A DNA stretch of 64,000 nucleotides from Chamaelirium japonicum (lineage: Eukaryota > Streptophyta > Magnoliopsida > Liliales > Melanthiaceae): the NCBI GenBank assembly GCA_947650365.1, contig OX393551.1, positions 2,438,001-2,502,000 of the forward strand, in the 5' to 3' direction. Position 1 is the first letter of the stretch. Every line of letters begins with the position of its first letter. Both the position numbers and the translations under genes were made by a program. Below the pieces are notes generated by a model that was not told the DNA's origin, made no database searches, and saw only the letters and a program-made list of their open reading frames with translations. Of this stretch, positions 28,357 to 42,565 are shown piece after piece.

Positions 28357-29070
28357 TGAATTAGAATGGATCGTACGAAGGAATTAGAATGGATAGTATG
28401 AATGAATTAGAATGGATACCTTCGTGCAAATGAATTAGAATGGATCGTACGAATGAGTAAGAATGGATCGTACGAATGAAATAGAATGGATCGTATGAAT
28501 GAATTAGAATGGATCGTGCGAATGAATTAGAATGGATCGTACGAAGGAATTAGAATGGATCGTACGAAGGAATTAGAATGGATAGTACGAATGAATTAGA
28601 ATGGATACCTTCGTGCAAATGAATTAGAATGGATCGTACGAATGAGTAAGAATGGATCGTACGAATGAAATAGAATGTATCGTATGAATGAATTAGAATG
28701 GATCGTGCGAATGAATTAGAATGGATCGTACGAATGAATTAGAATAGATTGTGCGAATGAATTAGAATGGATCGTACGAATGAATTAGATTGGATCGTAC
28801 GAATGAATTAGAATGGATCGTATGAATGAATTAGAATGGATCGTGCGAATGAATTAGAATGGATCGTACGAATGAAATAGAATGGATTCGCACGAATGTA
28901 TCCATTCTAATTCATTCGTACGATCCATTCTAATTCATTCGTACAATCCATTCTAATTCATTCGCACGATCCATTCTTACTCATTCGTACGATCCATTCT
29001 AATTCATTCGCACGATCCATTCTAATTCATTAATACGATCCATTCTAATTCATTCGCACGATCCATTCTA

Positions 29071-32000
29071 ATTCATTCACTCATACGATCCATTCTAATT
29101 CATTCGCACGAATGTATCCTTTATAATTCATTCGTACGATCCATTCTAATTCATTCGCACAATCTATTCTAATTCATTCGAACGATCCATTCTAAGTCAT
29201 TCGTACGATCCATTCTAATTCATTCGTACGATCCATTCTAATTCATTCACACGATCCATTCTAATTCATTAATACGATCCAATCTATTTCATTCATATGA
29301 TCCATTCTAATTCATTCGTACGATCCATTCTAATTCATTCGCACGATCCATTCTAATTCATTCGCACGATCCATTCTAATTCATTTGTACGAATGTAGCC
29401 ACTCTAATTCATTCATACGATCCATTCTAATTCATTCGCATGAATGTATCCATTCCAATTCATTCGTACGATCCATTCTATTTCATTCGTACAATCCATT
29501 CTAATTCATTCGTACGATTCATTCTAATTCAATCCATTCTAATTCATTCGTACGATCCATTCTAATTCATTCGCACGATCCATTCTAATTCATCCATACG
29601 ATCCATTCTAATTCATTCGTACGATCCATTTCTAATTCATTTGTACGATCCATTCTAATTCATTCGCACAATCTATTCTAATTCATTCGTACGATCCATT
29701 CTAATTCATTCGCACGATCCATTCTAATTCATTCATACGATCCATTCTATTTCATTCGCACGATCCATTCTAATTCATTCGCACGATCCATTCTAATTCC
29801 TTCATATGATCCATTATAATTCATTCGTACGATTCATTCTAATTCAATCCATTCTAATTCATTCGTACGATCCATTCTTACTCATTCGTACGATCCATTC
29901 TAATTCATTCGCACGAATGAATCCATTCTAATTCATTCGTACGATCCATTCTAATTCATTCGTACGATCCATTCTAATTCCTTCGTATGATCCATTCTAA
30001 TTCATTCTTACGGTATGATTCATTCTAATTCATTCGTACGATTCATTCTAATTCAATCCATTTTAATTCATTCGTACGATCCATTCTAATTCATTCATAC
30101 GATCCATTCTAATTCATTCATACGATTCATTCTAATTCATTCGTACGATCCATTCTAATTCATTCGTACGATCCATTCTAATTCATTCGTACAATCCATT
30201 CTAATTCATTTGCACGATCCATTCGCATTCATTCATACGATCCATTCTAATTCCTTCGTACGATCCATTCTAATTCATTCGTACGATCCATTCTAATTCA
30301 TTCGCACGATCCATTCTAATTCATGCATACGATCCATTCTAATTCATTCGTACGATCCATTCTAATTCATTCGTACGATCCATTCTAATTCATTCGCACA
30401 AGCTATTCTAATTCATTCGTACGATCCATTCTAATTCATTCATACGATCCATTCTAATTCATTCGCACGAATGTATCCATTCTAATTCATTCGTACATGT
30501 ATGAATGAATTAGAATGGATCGTACGAACGAATTAGAGTTGATACATTTGTGCGAATGAATTAGAATGGATCGTACGAATGAATTAGATTGGATCGTATG
30601 AATGAATTATAATGGATCATGCGAATGAATTAGAATAGATCATACGAATGAATTAGAATGGATCGTACGAATGAAATAGAATGGATTGTGCGAATGAATT
30701 AGAATAGATTGTGCGAATGAATTAGAATGGATCGTACGAATGAATTAGAATGGATCGTACGAATGAATTAGAATGGATCGTATGAATGAATTAGAATGGA
30801 TCGTGCGAATGAATTAGAATGGATCGTACAAATGAAATAGAATGGATTCGCACGAATATATCCATTCTAATTCATTCGTACGATCCATTCTAATTCATTC
30901 GTACAATCCATTCTAATTCATTCACACGATCCATTCGTATTCACTCAAACGATCCATTCTAATTCATTCGTACGATCCATTCTAATTCATTCGTACGATC
31001 CATTCTAATTCATGCGCACAATCTATTCTAATTCATTCGCACAATCTATTCTAATTCATTCGTACGATCCATTATAATTCATTCGCACGATCCATTCTAA
31101 TTCATTCAAACGATCCATTCTATTTCATTCGTACGATCCATTCTTACTCATTCGTACGATCCATTCTAATTTATTTGCACAAAGGTATCCATTCTAATTC
31201 ATTCGTACTATCCATTCTAATTCCTTCGTACGATCCATTCTAATTCCTTCGTACGATCCATTCTAATTCATTCGTACGATCCATCCTAATTCATTCGTAA
31301 GATCCATTCTAATTCATTCGCACGATCCGAATGAATTAGAATGGATCGTACGAATGAATTAGAATGGATCGTATGAATGAATTAGAGTGGATCATATGAA
31401 TGAATTAGAATGGATCGTACGAATGAATTAGAATGGATACATTCATGGGAATGAATTAGAATGGATTATGCGAATGAGTAAGAATGGATACCTTCGTGCA
31501 AATGAATTAGAATGGATCATACGAATGAGTAAGAATGGATCGTACGAATGAAATAGAATGGATCGTATGAATGAATTAAAATGGATAGTGCGAATGAATT
31601 AGAATGGATCGTACGAATGAATTAGATAGGATCGTACGAATGAATTAGAATGGATCGTATGAATGAATTAGAATGGATCGTGCGAATGAATTAGAATGGA
31701 TCGTACGAATGAAATAGAATGGATCGTATGAATGAATTAGAATGAATCGTGTGAATAAATTAGAATGGATCGTACGAATGAATTAGAATGGATACCTTCG
31801 TGCAAATGAATTAGAATGGATCGTACGAATGAGTAAGAATGGATCGTACGAATGAAATAGAATGGATCGTATGAATGAATTAGAATGGATCGTGCGAATG
31901 AATTAGAATGGATCGTACGAATGAATTAGAATGGATCGTACGAATGAATTAGAATGGATCGTATGAATGAATTAGAATGGATCGTGCGAATGAATTAGAA

Positions 32001-34330
32001 TGGATCGTACGAATGAATTAGAATGGATACATTCGTGCGAATCCATTCTATTTCATTCGTACGATCCATTCTAATTCATTCGCACGATCCATTCTAATTC
32101 ATTCATACGATCCATTCTAATTCATTCATACGATCCATTCTAATTCATTCGTACGATCCATTCTAATTCATTCGAACAATCTATTCTAATTCATTCGTAC
32201 GATCCATTCTAATTCATTCGCACGATCCATTCTAATTCATTCATACGATCCATTCTATTTCATTCGTATGATCCATTCTTACTCATTCGTACGATCCATT
32301 CTAATTCATTTGCACGAAGGTATCCATTCTAATTCATTCGTACTATCCATTCTAATTCCTTCGTACGATCCATTCTAATTCTTTCGTACGATCCATTCTT
32401 ATCGTACGATCCCTTCTAATTCAATCCATTCTAATTTTTTCGTACGATCCATTCTAATTCATTCGTACGAATGAATTAGAATGGATCGTACGAAGGAATT
32501 AGATTGGATCGTACGAATGAATTAGAATGGATACATTCGTGCGAAAGAATTAGAATAGATCGTATGAATGAATTAGAATGGATCGTACAAAGGAATTAGA
32601 ATAGATCATACGAAGAAATTAGAATGGATCGTACGAATGAATTAGAATGGATCGTATGAATAAATTAGAATGGATACATTCGTGCGAATCCATTCTTTTT
32701 CATTCGTACGATCCATTCTAATTCATTCGCACGATCCATTCTTACTCATTCGTACGATCCATTCTAATTCATTTGCACGAAGGTATCCATTCTAATTCAT
32801 TCGTACTATCCATTCTAATTCCTTCGTACGATCCATTCTAATTCCTTCGTACGATCCATTCTAATTCGTTCGTACGATCCATTCTAATTCATTCGTATGA
32901 TCCATTCTAATCCCTTCGTATGATCCATTCTAATTCATTCGTACGGTATGAATGCGAATGGATCGTGCGAATGAATTAGAATGGATCGTACGAATGAATT
33001 AGAATGGATCGTACGAATGAATTAGAATGGATCGTATGAATGAATTAGAATGGATCGTGCAAATGAATTAGAATGGATCGTATGAATGAAATAGAATGGA
33101 TTCGCATGAATGTATCCGAATGGATCGTACGAAGGAATTAGAATGGATCGTACGAAGGAATTAGAATGGATAGTACGAATGAATTAGAATGGATACCTTC
33201 GTGCAAATGAATTAGAATGTATCGTACGAATGAATTAGAATGGATTGAATGGATCGTACGAATGAATTAGAATGGATCGTGCGAATGAATTAGAATGGAC
33301 CGTACGAATGAATTAGAATAGATTGTGCGAATGAATTAGATTGGATCGTACGAATAAATTAGAATGGATCGTACGAATGAATTAGAATGGATCATACGAA
33401 TGAATTAGAATGGATCGTTTGAGTGAATGCAAATGGATCGTGCGAATGAATTAGAATGGATTGTACGAATGAATTAGAATGGATCGTACGAATGAATTAG
33501 AATGGATACATTCGTGCGAATCCATTCTATTTCATTCGTACGATCCATTCTAATTCATTCGCACGATCCATTCTAATTCATTCATACGATCCATTCTAAT
33601 TCATTCGTACGATCTATATTCTAATTCATTCGCACGATCCATTCTAATTCATTCATACGATCCATTCTAATTTATTCGCACGATCCATTCTAATTCATTC
33701 GTACGATCTATTCTATTTCATTCGTACAATCCATTCTTACTCAATCATATGATCCATTCTAATCCATTCGCACAATCTATTCTAATTCATTCATACGATC
33801 CATTCTAATTTATTCGCACGATCAATTCTAATTCCTTCGTATGATCCATTCTAATTCATTCGTACGGTATGATTCATTCTAATTCATTCGTACGATTCAT
33901 TCTAATTCAATCCATTCTAATTCATTCGTACGATCCATTCTAATTCATTCGTACGATCCATTCTAATTCATTCGTACGATTCATTCTAATTCAATCCATT
34001 CTAATTCATTCGTACGATCCATTCTTACTCATTCGTACGATCCATTCTAATTCATTCGCACGAATGAATCCATTCTAATTCATTCGTACGATCCATTCTA
34101 ATTCATTCGTACGATCCATTCTAATTCATTCGTACGATCCATTCTAATTTATTCGCACGATCCATTCTAATTCATTCATACGATCCATTCTAATTCATTC
34201 ATATGATCTATTCTAATTCATTCGCACGATCCATTCTTACTCATTCATACGATCCATTCCAATTCATTCGCACGATCCATTCTAATTCATTAATACGATC
34301 CATTCTAATTCATTCGCACGATCCATTCTA
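29071..34330. repeat. Higher-order repeat unit 1 (about 5.26 kb)
   Basis: First of two tandem composite units. Internal map: - to 30494, D 30495, + to 30844, A reverse 30844, - to 31327, + to 32025, A forward, - to 32463, CGTACG 32464, + to 32672, A forward, - to 32948, + to 33504 with a relic A core at 33,098-33,117, A forward 33504, then -. Rare markers shared with unit 2 are GAATGTAGCC (29391), CACAAGCTATTC (about 30,399), GATCCGAATG (31324), CTTATCGTAC (32398) and the relic A core (33098). The flank 28,357-29,070 is a + block closed by A reverse at 28884 and then -. Confidence 0.87.
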
Positions 34331-37300
34331 ATTCATTCACACTCATACGATCCATTCTAATTCATTCGCACGAATGTATCTTTTCTAATTCATTCGTACG
34401 ATCCATTCTAATTCATTCGCACAATCTATTCTAATTCATTCAAACGATCCATTCTAATTCATTCGTACGATCCATTCTAATTCATTCGCACGATCCATTC
34501 TAATTCATTCGCACGATCCATTCTAATTCATTTGTACGAATGTAGCCACTCTAATTCATTCATACGATCCATTCTAATTCATTCGCACGAATGTATCCAT
34601 TCCAATTGATTCGTACGATCCATTCTATTTCATTCGTACAATCCATTCTAATTCATTCGTACGATTCATTCTAATTCAATCCATTCTAATTCATTGGTAC
34701 GATCCATTCTAATTCATTCGCACGATCCATTCTAATTCATCCATACGATCCATTCTAATTCATTCGTACGATCCATTCTAATTCATTCGTACGATCCATT
34801 CTAATTCATTCGCACAATCTATTCTAATTCATTCGTACGATCCATTCTAATTCATTCGCACGATCCATTCTAATTCAATTCGTACGATCCATTCTAATTC
34901 CTTCGTATGATCCATTCTAATTCATTCGTACGATCCATTCTAATTCCTTCGTACGATCCATTCTAATTCCTTCGTATGATCCATTCTAATTCATTCGTAC
35001 GGTATGATTCATTCTAATTCATTCGTACTATTCATTCTAATTCAATCCATTCTAATTCATTCGTACGATCCATTCTAATTCATTCGCACAATCCATTCTA
35101 TTTCATTCGTACGATTCATTCTAATTCAATCCATTCTAATTCATTCGTACGATCCATTCTTACTCATTCGTACGATCCATTCTAATTCATTCGCACGAAT
35201 GAATCCATTCTAATTCATTCGTACGATCCATTCTAATTCATTCGTACGATCCATTCTAATTCCTTCGTATGATCCATTCTAATTCATTCGTACGGTATGA
35301 TTCATTCTAATTCATTTGTACGATTCATTGTAATTCAATCCATTCTAATTCATTCGTACGATCCATTCTAATTCATTCGTACGATCCATTCTAATTCATT
35401 CATTCGATTCATTCTAATTCATTCGTACGATCCATTCTAATTCATTCGTACGATCCATTCTAATTCATTCGTACAATCCATTCTAATTCATTCGCACGAT
35501 CCATTCGCATTCATTCATACGATCCATTCTAATTCCTTCGTACGATCCATTCTAATTCCTTCGTACGATCCATTCTAATTCATTCGCACGATCCATTCTA
35601 ATTCATGCATACGATCCATTCTAATTCATTCGTACGATCCATTCTAATTCATTCGTACGATCCATTCTAATTCATTCGCACAAGCTATTCTAATTCATTC
35701 GTACGATCCATTCAAATTCATTCATACGATCCATTCTAATTCATTCACACGAATGTATCCATTCTAATTCATTCGTACATGTATGAATGAATTAGAATGG
35801 ATCGTACGAATGAATTAGAGTTGATACATTTGGGCGAATGAATTATAATGGATCGTACGAATGAATTAGATTGGATCGTATAAATAAATTATAATGGATC
35901 ATGCGAATGAATTAGAATAGATCATACGAATGAATTAGAATGGATCGTACGAATGAAATAGAATGGATTGTGCGAATGAATTAGAATAGATTGTGCGAAT
36001 GAATTAGAATGGATCGTACGAATGAATTAGAATGGATCGTACGAATGAATTAGAATGGATCGTGCGAATGAATTAGAATGGATCGTACGAATGAAATAGA
36101 ATGGATTCGCACGAATGTATCCATTCTAATTCATTCATACGATCCATTCTAATTCATTCGTATAATCCATTCTAATTCATTCGCACGATCCATTCGTATT
36201 CACTCAAACGATCCATTCTAATTCATTCGTACGATCCATTCTAATTCATTCGTACGATCCATTCTAATTCATGCGCACAATCTATTCTAATTCATTCGCA
36301 CAATCTATTCTAATTCATTCGTACGATCCATTATAATTCATTCGCACGATCTATTCTAATTCATTCATACGATCCATTCTATTTCATTCGTACGATCCAT
36401 TCTTACTCATTCGTACGATCCATTCTAATTTATTTGCACAAAGGTATCCATTCTAATTCATTCGTACTATCCATTCTAATTCCTTCGTTCGATCCATTCT
36501 AATTCATTCGCACGATCCATTATAATTCCTTCGTACAATCCATTCTATTTCATTCGTACGATCCATTCTTACTCATTCGTACGATCCATTCTAATTCATT
36601 TGCACGAAGGTATCCATTCTAATTCATTCGTACGATCCATTCTAATTCATTCGCACGATCCATTCTAATTCATTCATACGATCCATTCTATTTCATTCGT
36701 ACGATCCATTCTAATTCATTCGCACGATCCATTCTAATTCATTCATACGATCCATTCTAATTCATTCGTACGATCCTATCTAATTCATTCGTACGATCCA
36801 TTCTAATTCATTCTCACGATCCATTCTAATTCATTCATACGATCCATTCTATTTCATTCGTACGATCCATTCTTACTCATTCGTACGATCCATTCTAATT
36901 CATTTGCACGAAGGTATCCATTCTTACTCATTCGCACAATCCATTCTAATTCATTCCCACGAATGTATCCATTCTAATTCCTTCGTTCGATCCATTCTAA
37001 TTCCTTTGTACGATCCATTCTAATTCATTCGTACGATCCATCCTAATTCATTCGTAAGATCCATTCTAATTCATTCGCACGATCCGAATGAATTAGAATG
37101 GATCGTACGAATGAATTAGAATGGATCGTATGAATGAATTAGAGTGGATCATAGGAATGAATTAGAATGGATCGTACGAACGAATTAGAATGGATACATT
37201 CGTGGGAATGAATTAGAATGGATTGTGCGAATGAGTAAGAATGGATACCTTCGTGCAAATGAATTAGAATGGATCGTACGAATGAGTAAGAATGGATCGT

Positions 37301-40133
37301 ACGAATGAAATAGAATGGATCGTATGAATGAATTAGAATGGATCGTGAGAATGAATTAGAATGGATCGTACGAATGAATTAGATAGGATCGTACGAATGA
37401 ATTAGAGTGGATCGTATGAATGAATTAGAATGGATCGTGCGAATGAATTAGAATGGATCGTACGAATGAAATAGAATGGATCGTATGAATGAATTAGAAT
37501 GGATCGTGCGAATGAATTAGAATGGATCGTACGAATGAATTAGAATGGATACCTTCGTGCAAATGAATTAGAATGGATCGTACGAATGAGTAAGAATGGA
37601 TCGTACGAATGAAATAGAATGGATTGTACGAAGGAATTAGAATGGATCGTGCGAATGAATTAGAATGGATCGTACGAATGAATTAGAATAGATTGTGCGA
37701 ATGAATTAGAATGGATCGTACGAATGAATTAGAATGGATCGTACGAATGAATTAGAATGGATCGTACGAATGAATTAGAATGGATCGTGCGAATGAATTA
37801 GAATGGATCGTACGAATAAATTAGAATGGATACATTCGTGCGAATCCATTCTATTTCATTCGTACGATCCATTCTAATTCATTCGCACGATCCATTCTAA
37901 TTCCTTCATACGATCCATTCTAATTCATTCATACGATCCATTCTAATTCATACGTACGATCCATTCTAATTCATTCGAACAATCTATTCTAATTCATTCG
38001 TACGATCCATTCTAATTCATTCGCACGGTCCATTCTAATTCATTCATACGATCCATTCTATTTCATTCGTACGATCCATTCTTACTCATTCGTACGATCC
38101 ATTCTAATTCATTTGCACGAAGGTATCCATTCTAATTCATTCGTACTATCCATTCTAATTCCTTCGTACGATCCATTCTAATTCTTTCGTACGATCCATT
38201 CTTATCGTACGATCCATTCTAATTCAATCCATTCTAATTCTTTCGTACGATCCATTCTAATTCATTCGTACGAATGAATTAGAATGGATCGTACGAAGGA
38301 ATTAGATTGGATCGTACGAATGAATTAGAATGGATACATTCGTGCGAAAGAATTAGAATAGATCGTATGAATGAATTAGAATGGATCGTACGAAGGAATT
38401 AGAATAGATCATACGAAGAAATTAGAATGGATCGTACGAATGAATTAGAATGGATCGTATGAACAAATTAGAATGGATACATTCGTGCGAATCCATTCTT
38501 TTTCATTCGTACGATCCATTCTAATTCATTCGCACGATCCATTCTTACTCATTCAAACGATCCATTCTAATTCATTTGCACGAAGGTATCCATTCTAATT
38601 CATTCGTACTATCCATTCTAATTCCTTCGTACGATCCATTCTAATTCCTTCGTACGATCCATTCTAATTCATTCGTACGATCCATTCTAATTCATTCGTA
38701 CGATCCATTCTAATTCCTTCGTATGATCCATTCTAATTCATTCATACGGTATGAATGCGAATGGATCGTGCGAATGAATTAGAATGGATTGTGCGAATGA
38801 ATTAGAATGGATCGTACGAATGAATTAGAATGGATCGTATGAATGAATTAGAATGGATCGTGCAAATGAATTAGAATGGATCGTACGAATGAAATAGAAT
38901 GGATTCGCACGAATGTATTCGAATGGATCGTACGAAGGAATTAGAATGGATCGTACGAAGGAATTAGAATGGATAGTACGAATGAATTAGAATGGATACC
39001 TTTGTGCAAATGAATTAGAATGTATCGTATGAATGAATTAGAATGGATCGAATGGATCGTACGAATGAATTAGAATGGATCGTGCGAATGAATTAGAATG
39101 GACCGTACGAATGAATTAGAATAGATTGTGCGAATGAATTAGAATGGATCGTACGAATAAATTAGAATGGATCGTACGAATGAATTAGAATGGATCATAC
39201 GAATGAATTAGAATGGATCGTTTGAGTGAATGCGAATGGATCGTGAGAATGAATTAGAATGGATTGTACGAATGAATTAGAATGGATCGTACGAATGAAT
39301 TAGAATGGATACATTCGTGCGAATCCATTCTATTTCATTCGTACGATCCATTCTAATTCATTCGCACGATCCATTCTAATTCATTCATACGATCCATTCT
39401 AATTCATTCGTACGATCTATATTCTAATTCATTCGCACGATCCATTCTAATTCATTCATACGATCCATTCTAATTTATTCGCACGATCCATTCTAATTCA
39501 TTCGTACGATCTATTCTATTTCATTCGTACAATCCATTCTTACTCAATCATATGATCCATTCTAATCCATTCGCACAATCTATTCTAATTCATTCATACG
39601 ATCCATTCTAATTTATTCGCACGATCCATTCTAATTCCTTCGTATGATCCATTCTAATTCATTCGTACGGTATGATTCATTCTAATTCATTCGTACGATT
39701 CATTCTAATTCAATCCATTCTAATTCATTCGTACGATCCATTCTAATTCATTCGTACGATCCATTCTAATTCATTCGTACGATTCATTCTAATTCAATCC
39801 ATTCAAATTCATTCGTACGATCCATTCTTACTCATTCGTACGATCCATTCTAATTCATTCGCACGAATGAATCCATTCTAATTCATTCGTACGATCCATT
39901 CTAATTCATTCGTACGATCCATTCTAATTCATTCGTACGATCCATTCTAATTTATTCGCACGATCCATTCTAATAAATTCATACGATCTATTCTAATTCA
40001 TTCATATGATCCATTCTAATTCATTCGCACGATCCATTCTTACTCATTCATACGATCCATTCTAATTCATTCGCACGATCCATTCTAATTCATTAATACG
40101 ATCCATTCTAATTCATTCGCACGATCCATTCTA
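34331..40133. repeat. Higher-order repeat unit 2 (about 5.80 kb)
   Basis: This repeats unit 1 in the same orientation and order of switches: D 35777, A reverse 36103, + from about 37085, A 37828, CGTACG 38267, A 38475, relic A 38901, A 39307. Marker offsets from unit 1 are 5260 (29071/34331), 5147 (29391/34538), 5282 (30495/35777), 5757 (31324/37081) and 5803 from 32031/37834 onwards. The step of 475 bp is an extra - stretch at about 36.45-36.95 kb carrying repeated TTTGCACGAAGGTATCC variants. The step of 46 bp equals two monomers. Confidence 0.87.
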
Positions 40134-40310
40134 ATTCATTCACACTCATACGATCCATTCTAATTCATTCGCACGAATGTATCTTTTCTAATTCATTCGT
40201 ACGATCCATTCTAATTCATTTGCACAATCTATTCTAATTCATTCAAACGATCCATTCTAATTCATTCGTATGATCCATTCTAATTCATTCGTACGATCCA
40301 TTCTAATTCA
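40134..40310 (-). repeat. Truncated start of a third higher-order unit
   Basis: The sequence continues as a third copy: CACACTCATACG at 40,141 corresponds to 34,338, and GAATGTATCTTTTC follows in both. The match ends abruptly at 40,310, where TAGGAAGGAATTAG begins a + block. Homology runs across the unit boundary, so units 1 and 2 are a true tandem. Confidence 0.75.
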
Positions 40311-41700
40311 TAGGAAGGAATTAGAATGGATCGTACGAATGAATTAGAAAGGATACATTCGAATTCATTCGTACGATCCATTCTAATTCCTTCGTACGAT
40401 CCATATTCTAATTCATTCGCATGATCCATTCTAATTCATTCATACGATCCATTCCAATTTATTCGCACGATCCATTCTAATTCATTCGTAAGATCCATTC
40501 TAATTCATTCGCACAATCTATTCTAATTCATTCGAACGATCCATTCTAATTCATTCGTACGATCCATTCTAATTCATTCGCACGATCCATTCTAATTCAT
40601 TCGCACGATCCATTCTAATTCATTAGCACGATCCATTCTAATTCACTCGTACGATCCATTCTAATTCATTTATACGATCCAATCTAATTCATTCATACGA
40701 TCCATTCTAATTCTTTCGCACGAATGTATCCATTCTAATTCATTCGCACAATCTATTCTAATTCATTCGTACGATCAATTCTAATTCATTAGCATGATCC
40801 ATTCTAATTCATTCGTACGATATATTCTATTTCATTCGTACAATCCATTATTACTCAATCGTATGATCCATTCTAATCCATTCGCACAATCATTCTAATT
40901 CATTCGTAGGATCGTGCGAATGAATTAGAATGGATCGTGCGAATGAGTTAGAATGGATCGTACGAATGAATTAGAATGGATCGTACGAATGATTTAGAAT
41001 GGATCGTATGAATGAATTAGAAAGGATACATTCGTACAAATGAATTAGAATGGATCGTACGAATGAATTAGAGTGGATACATTCGTAAAAATGTATTAGA
41101 ATGGATCGTACGAATGAATTAGAATGGATCGTACGAATGAACTAGAATGGATTGAATTAGAATGAATCGTACGAATGAATTAGAATGAATCATACCGTCC
41201 GAATGAATTAGAATGGATCATACGAAGGAATTAGAATGGATCGTACGAATGAATTAGAATGGATCGTACGAAGGAATTAGAATGGATCGTACGACGGAAT
41301 TAGAATGAATAGTACGAATGAATTAGATTGGATCGAACGAATGAATTAGAATGGATCGTGCGAATGAATTAGAATGGATCGTACGAATGAATTAGAATGG
41401 ATCGTACGAAGGAATTAGAATAGATCGTACGAATGAATTAGAAAGGATACATTCGCATTCATTCGTACGATCCATTCTAATTCCTTCGTACGATCCATAT
41501 TCTAATTCATTCGCACGATCCATTCTAATTCATTCATACGATCCATTCTAATTTATTCGCACGATCCATTCTAATTCATTCGTACGATCCATTCTAATTC
41601 ATTCGCACAATCTATTCTAATTCATTCGAACGATCCATTCTAATTCATTCGCACGATCCATTCTAATTCATTCATACGATCCATTCTATTTCATTCGTAC

Positions 41701-41900
41701 GAAGGAATTAGAAAGGATCGTACGAATGAATTAGAATGGATCGTGCGAATGAATTAGAATATAGATCGTACGAATGAATTAGAATGGATCGTACGAATGA
41801 ATTCGAATGTATCCTTTCTAATTCATTCGTACGATCCATTCTAATTCATTCGTACGATCCTTTGTAATTCCTTCGTACGAATGAAATAGAATGGATCGTA
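41701..41900. repeat. Copy of 26,200-26,400 (offset 15,501)
   Basis: It has the same order of switches as the 26.2-kb cassette. Here the + block continues for about 530 bp, whereas at 26.4 kb it switches again after about 45 bp. Confidence 0.83.
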
Positions 41901-42259
41901 TGAATGAATTAGAATGGATCGTGCGAATGAATTAGAATGTATCGTTCGAATGAATTAGAATAGATTGTGCGAATAAATTAGAATGGATCGTATGAATGAA
42001 TTAGAATAGATTGTGCGAATGAATTAGAATGGATCGTGCGAATAAATTAGAATGGATCGTATGAATGAATTAGAATGGATCGTGCGAATGAATTAGAATG
42101 GATCGTGCGAATGAATTTGAATAGATTGTGTGAATGAATTAGAATAGATCGTGCGAATGAATTAGAATGGATCGTACGAATGAATTAGAATGGATCGTAT
42201 GAATGAATTAGAATGGATCGTGCGAATGAATTAGAATAGATTGTGCGAATGAATTAGAA

Positions 42260-42565
42260 TAGATCGTGCGAATGAAATAGAATGGATCGTACGAATGAAT
42301 TAGAATGGATCGTGCGAATAAATTAGAATGGATCGTATGAATGAATTAGAATGGATCGTGCGAATGAATTAGAATATGGATCGTACGAAGGAATTAGAAT
42401 GGATTGTACGAATGAATGCGATTGTATCTTTTCTAATTCATTCGTACGATCCATTCTAATTCCTTCGTACGATCCATTCTAATTCATTCGTACGATCCAT
42501 TCTAATTCATTCGCACGATCCATTCTAATTCATTCGTACGATCCAATCTAATTCATTCGTACTAT
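42260..42565. repeat. Copy of 24,480-24,785 (offset 17,780)
   Basis: It matches the 24.5-kb segment across the polarity switch. The junction core has changed at several bases while the flanks stayed the same, so the core is free to drift and need not be conserved. Confidence 0.8.
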
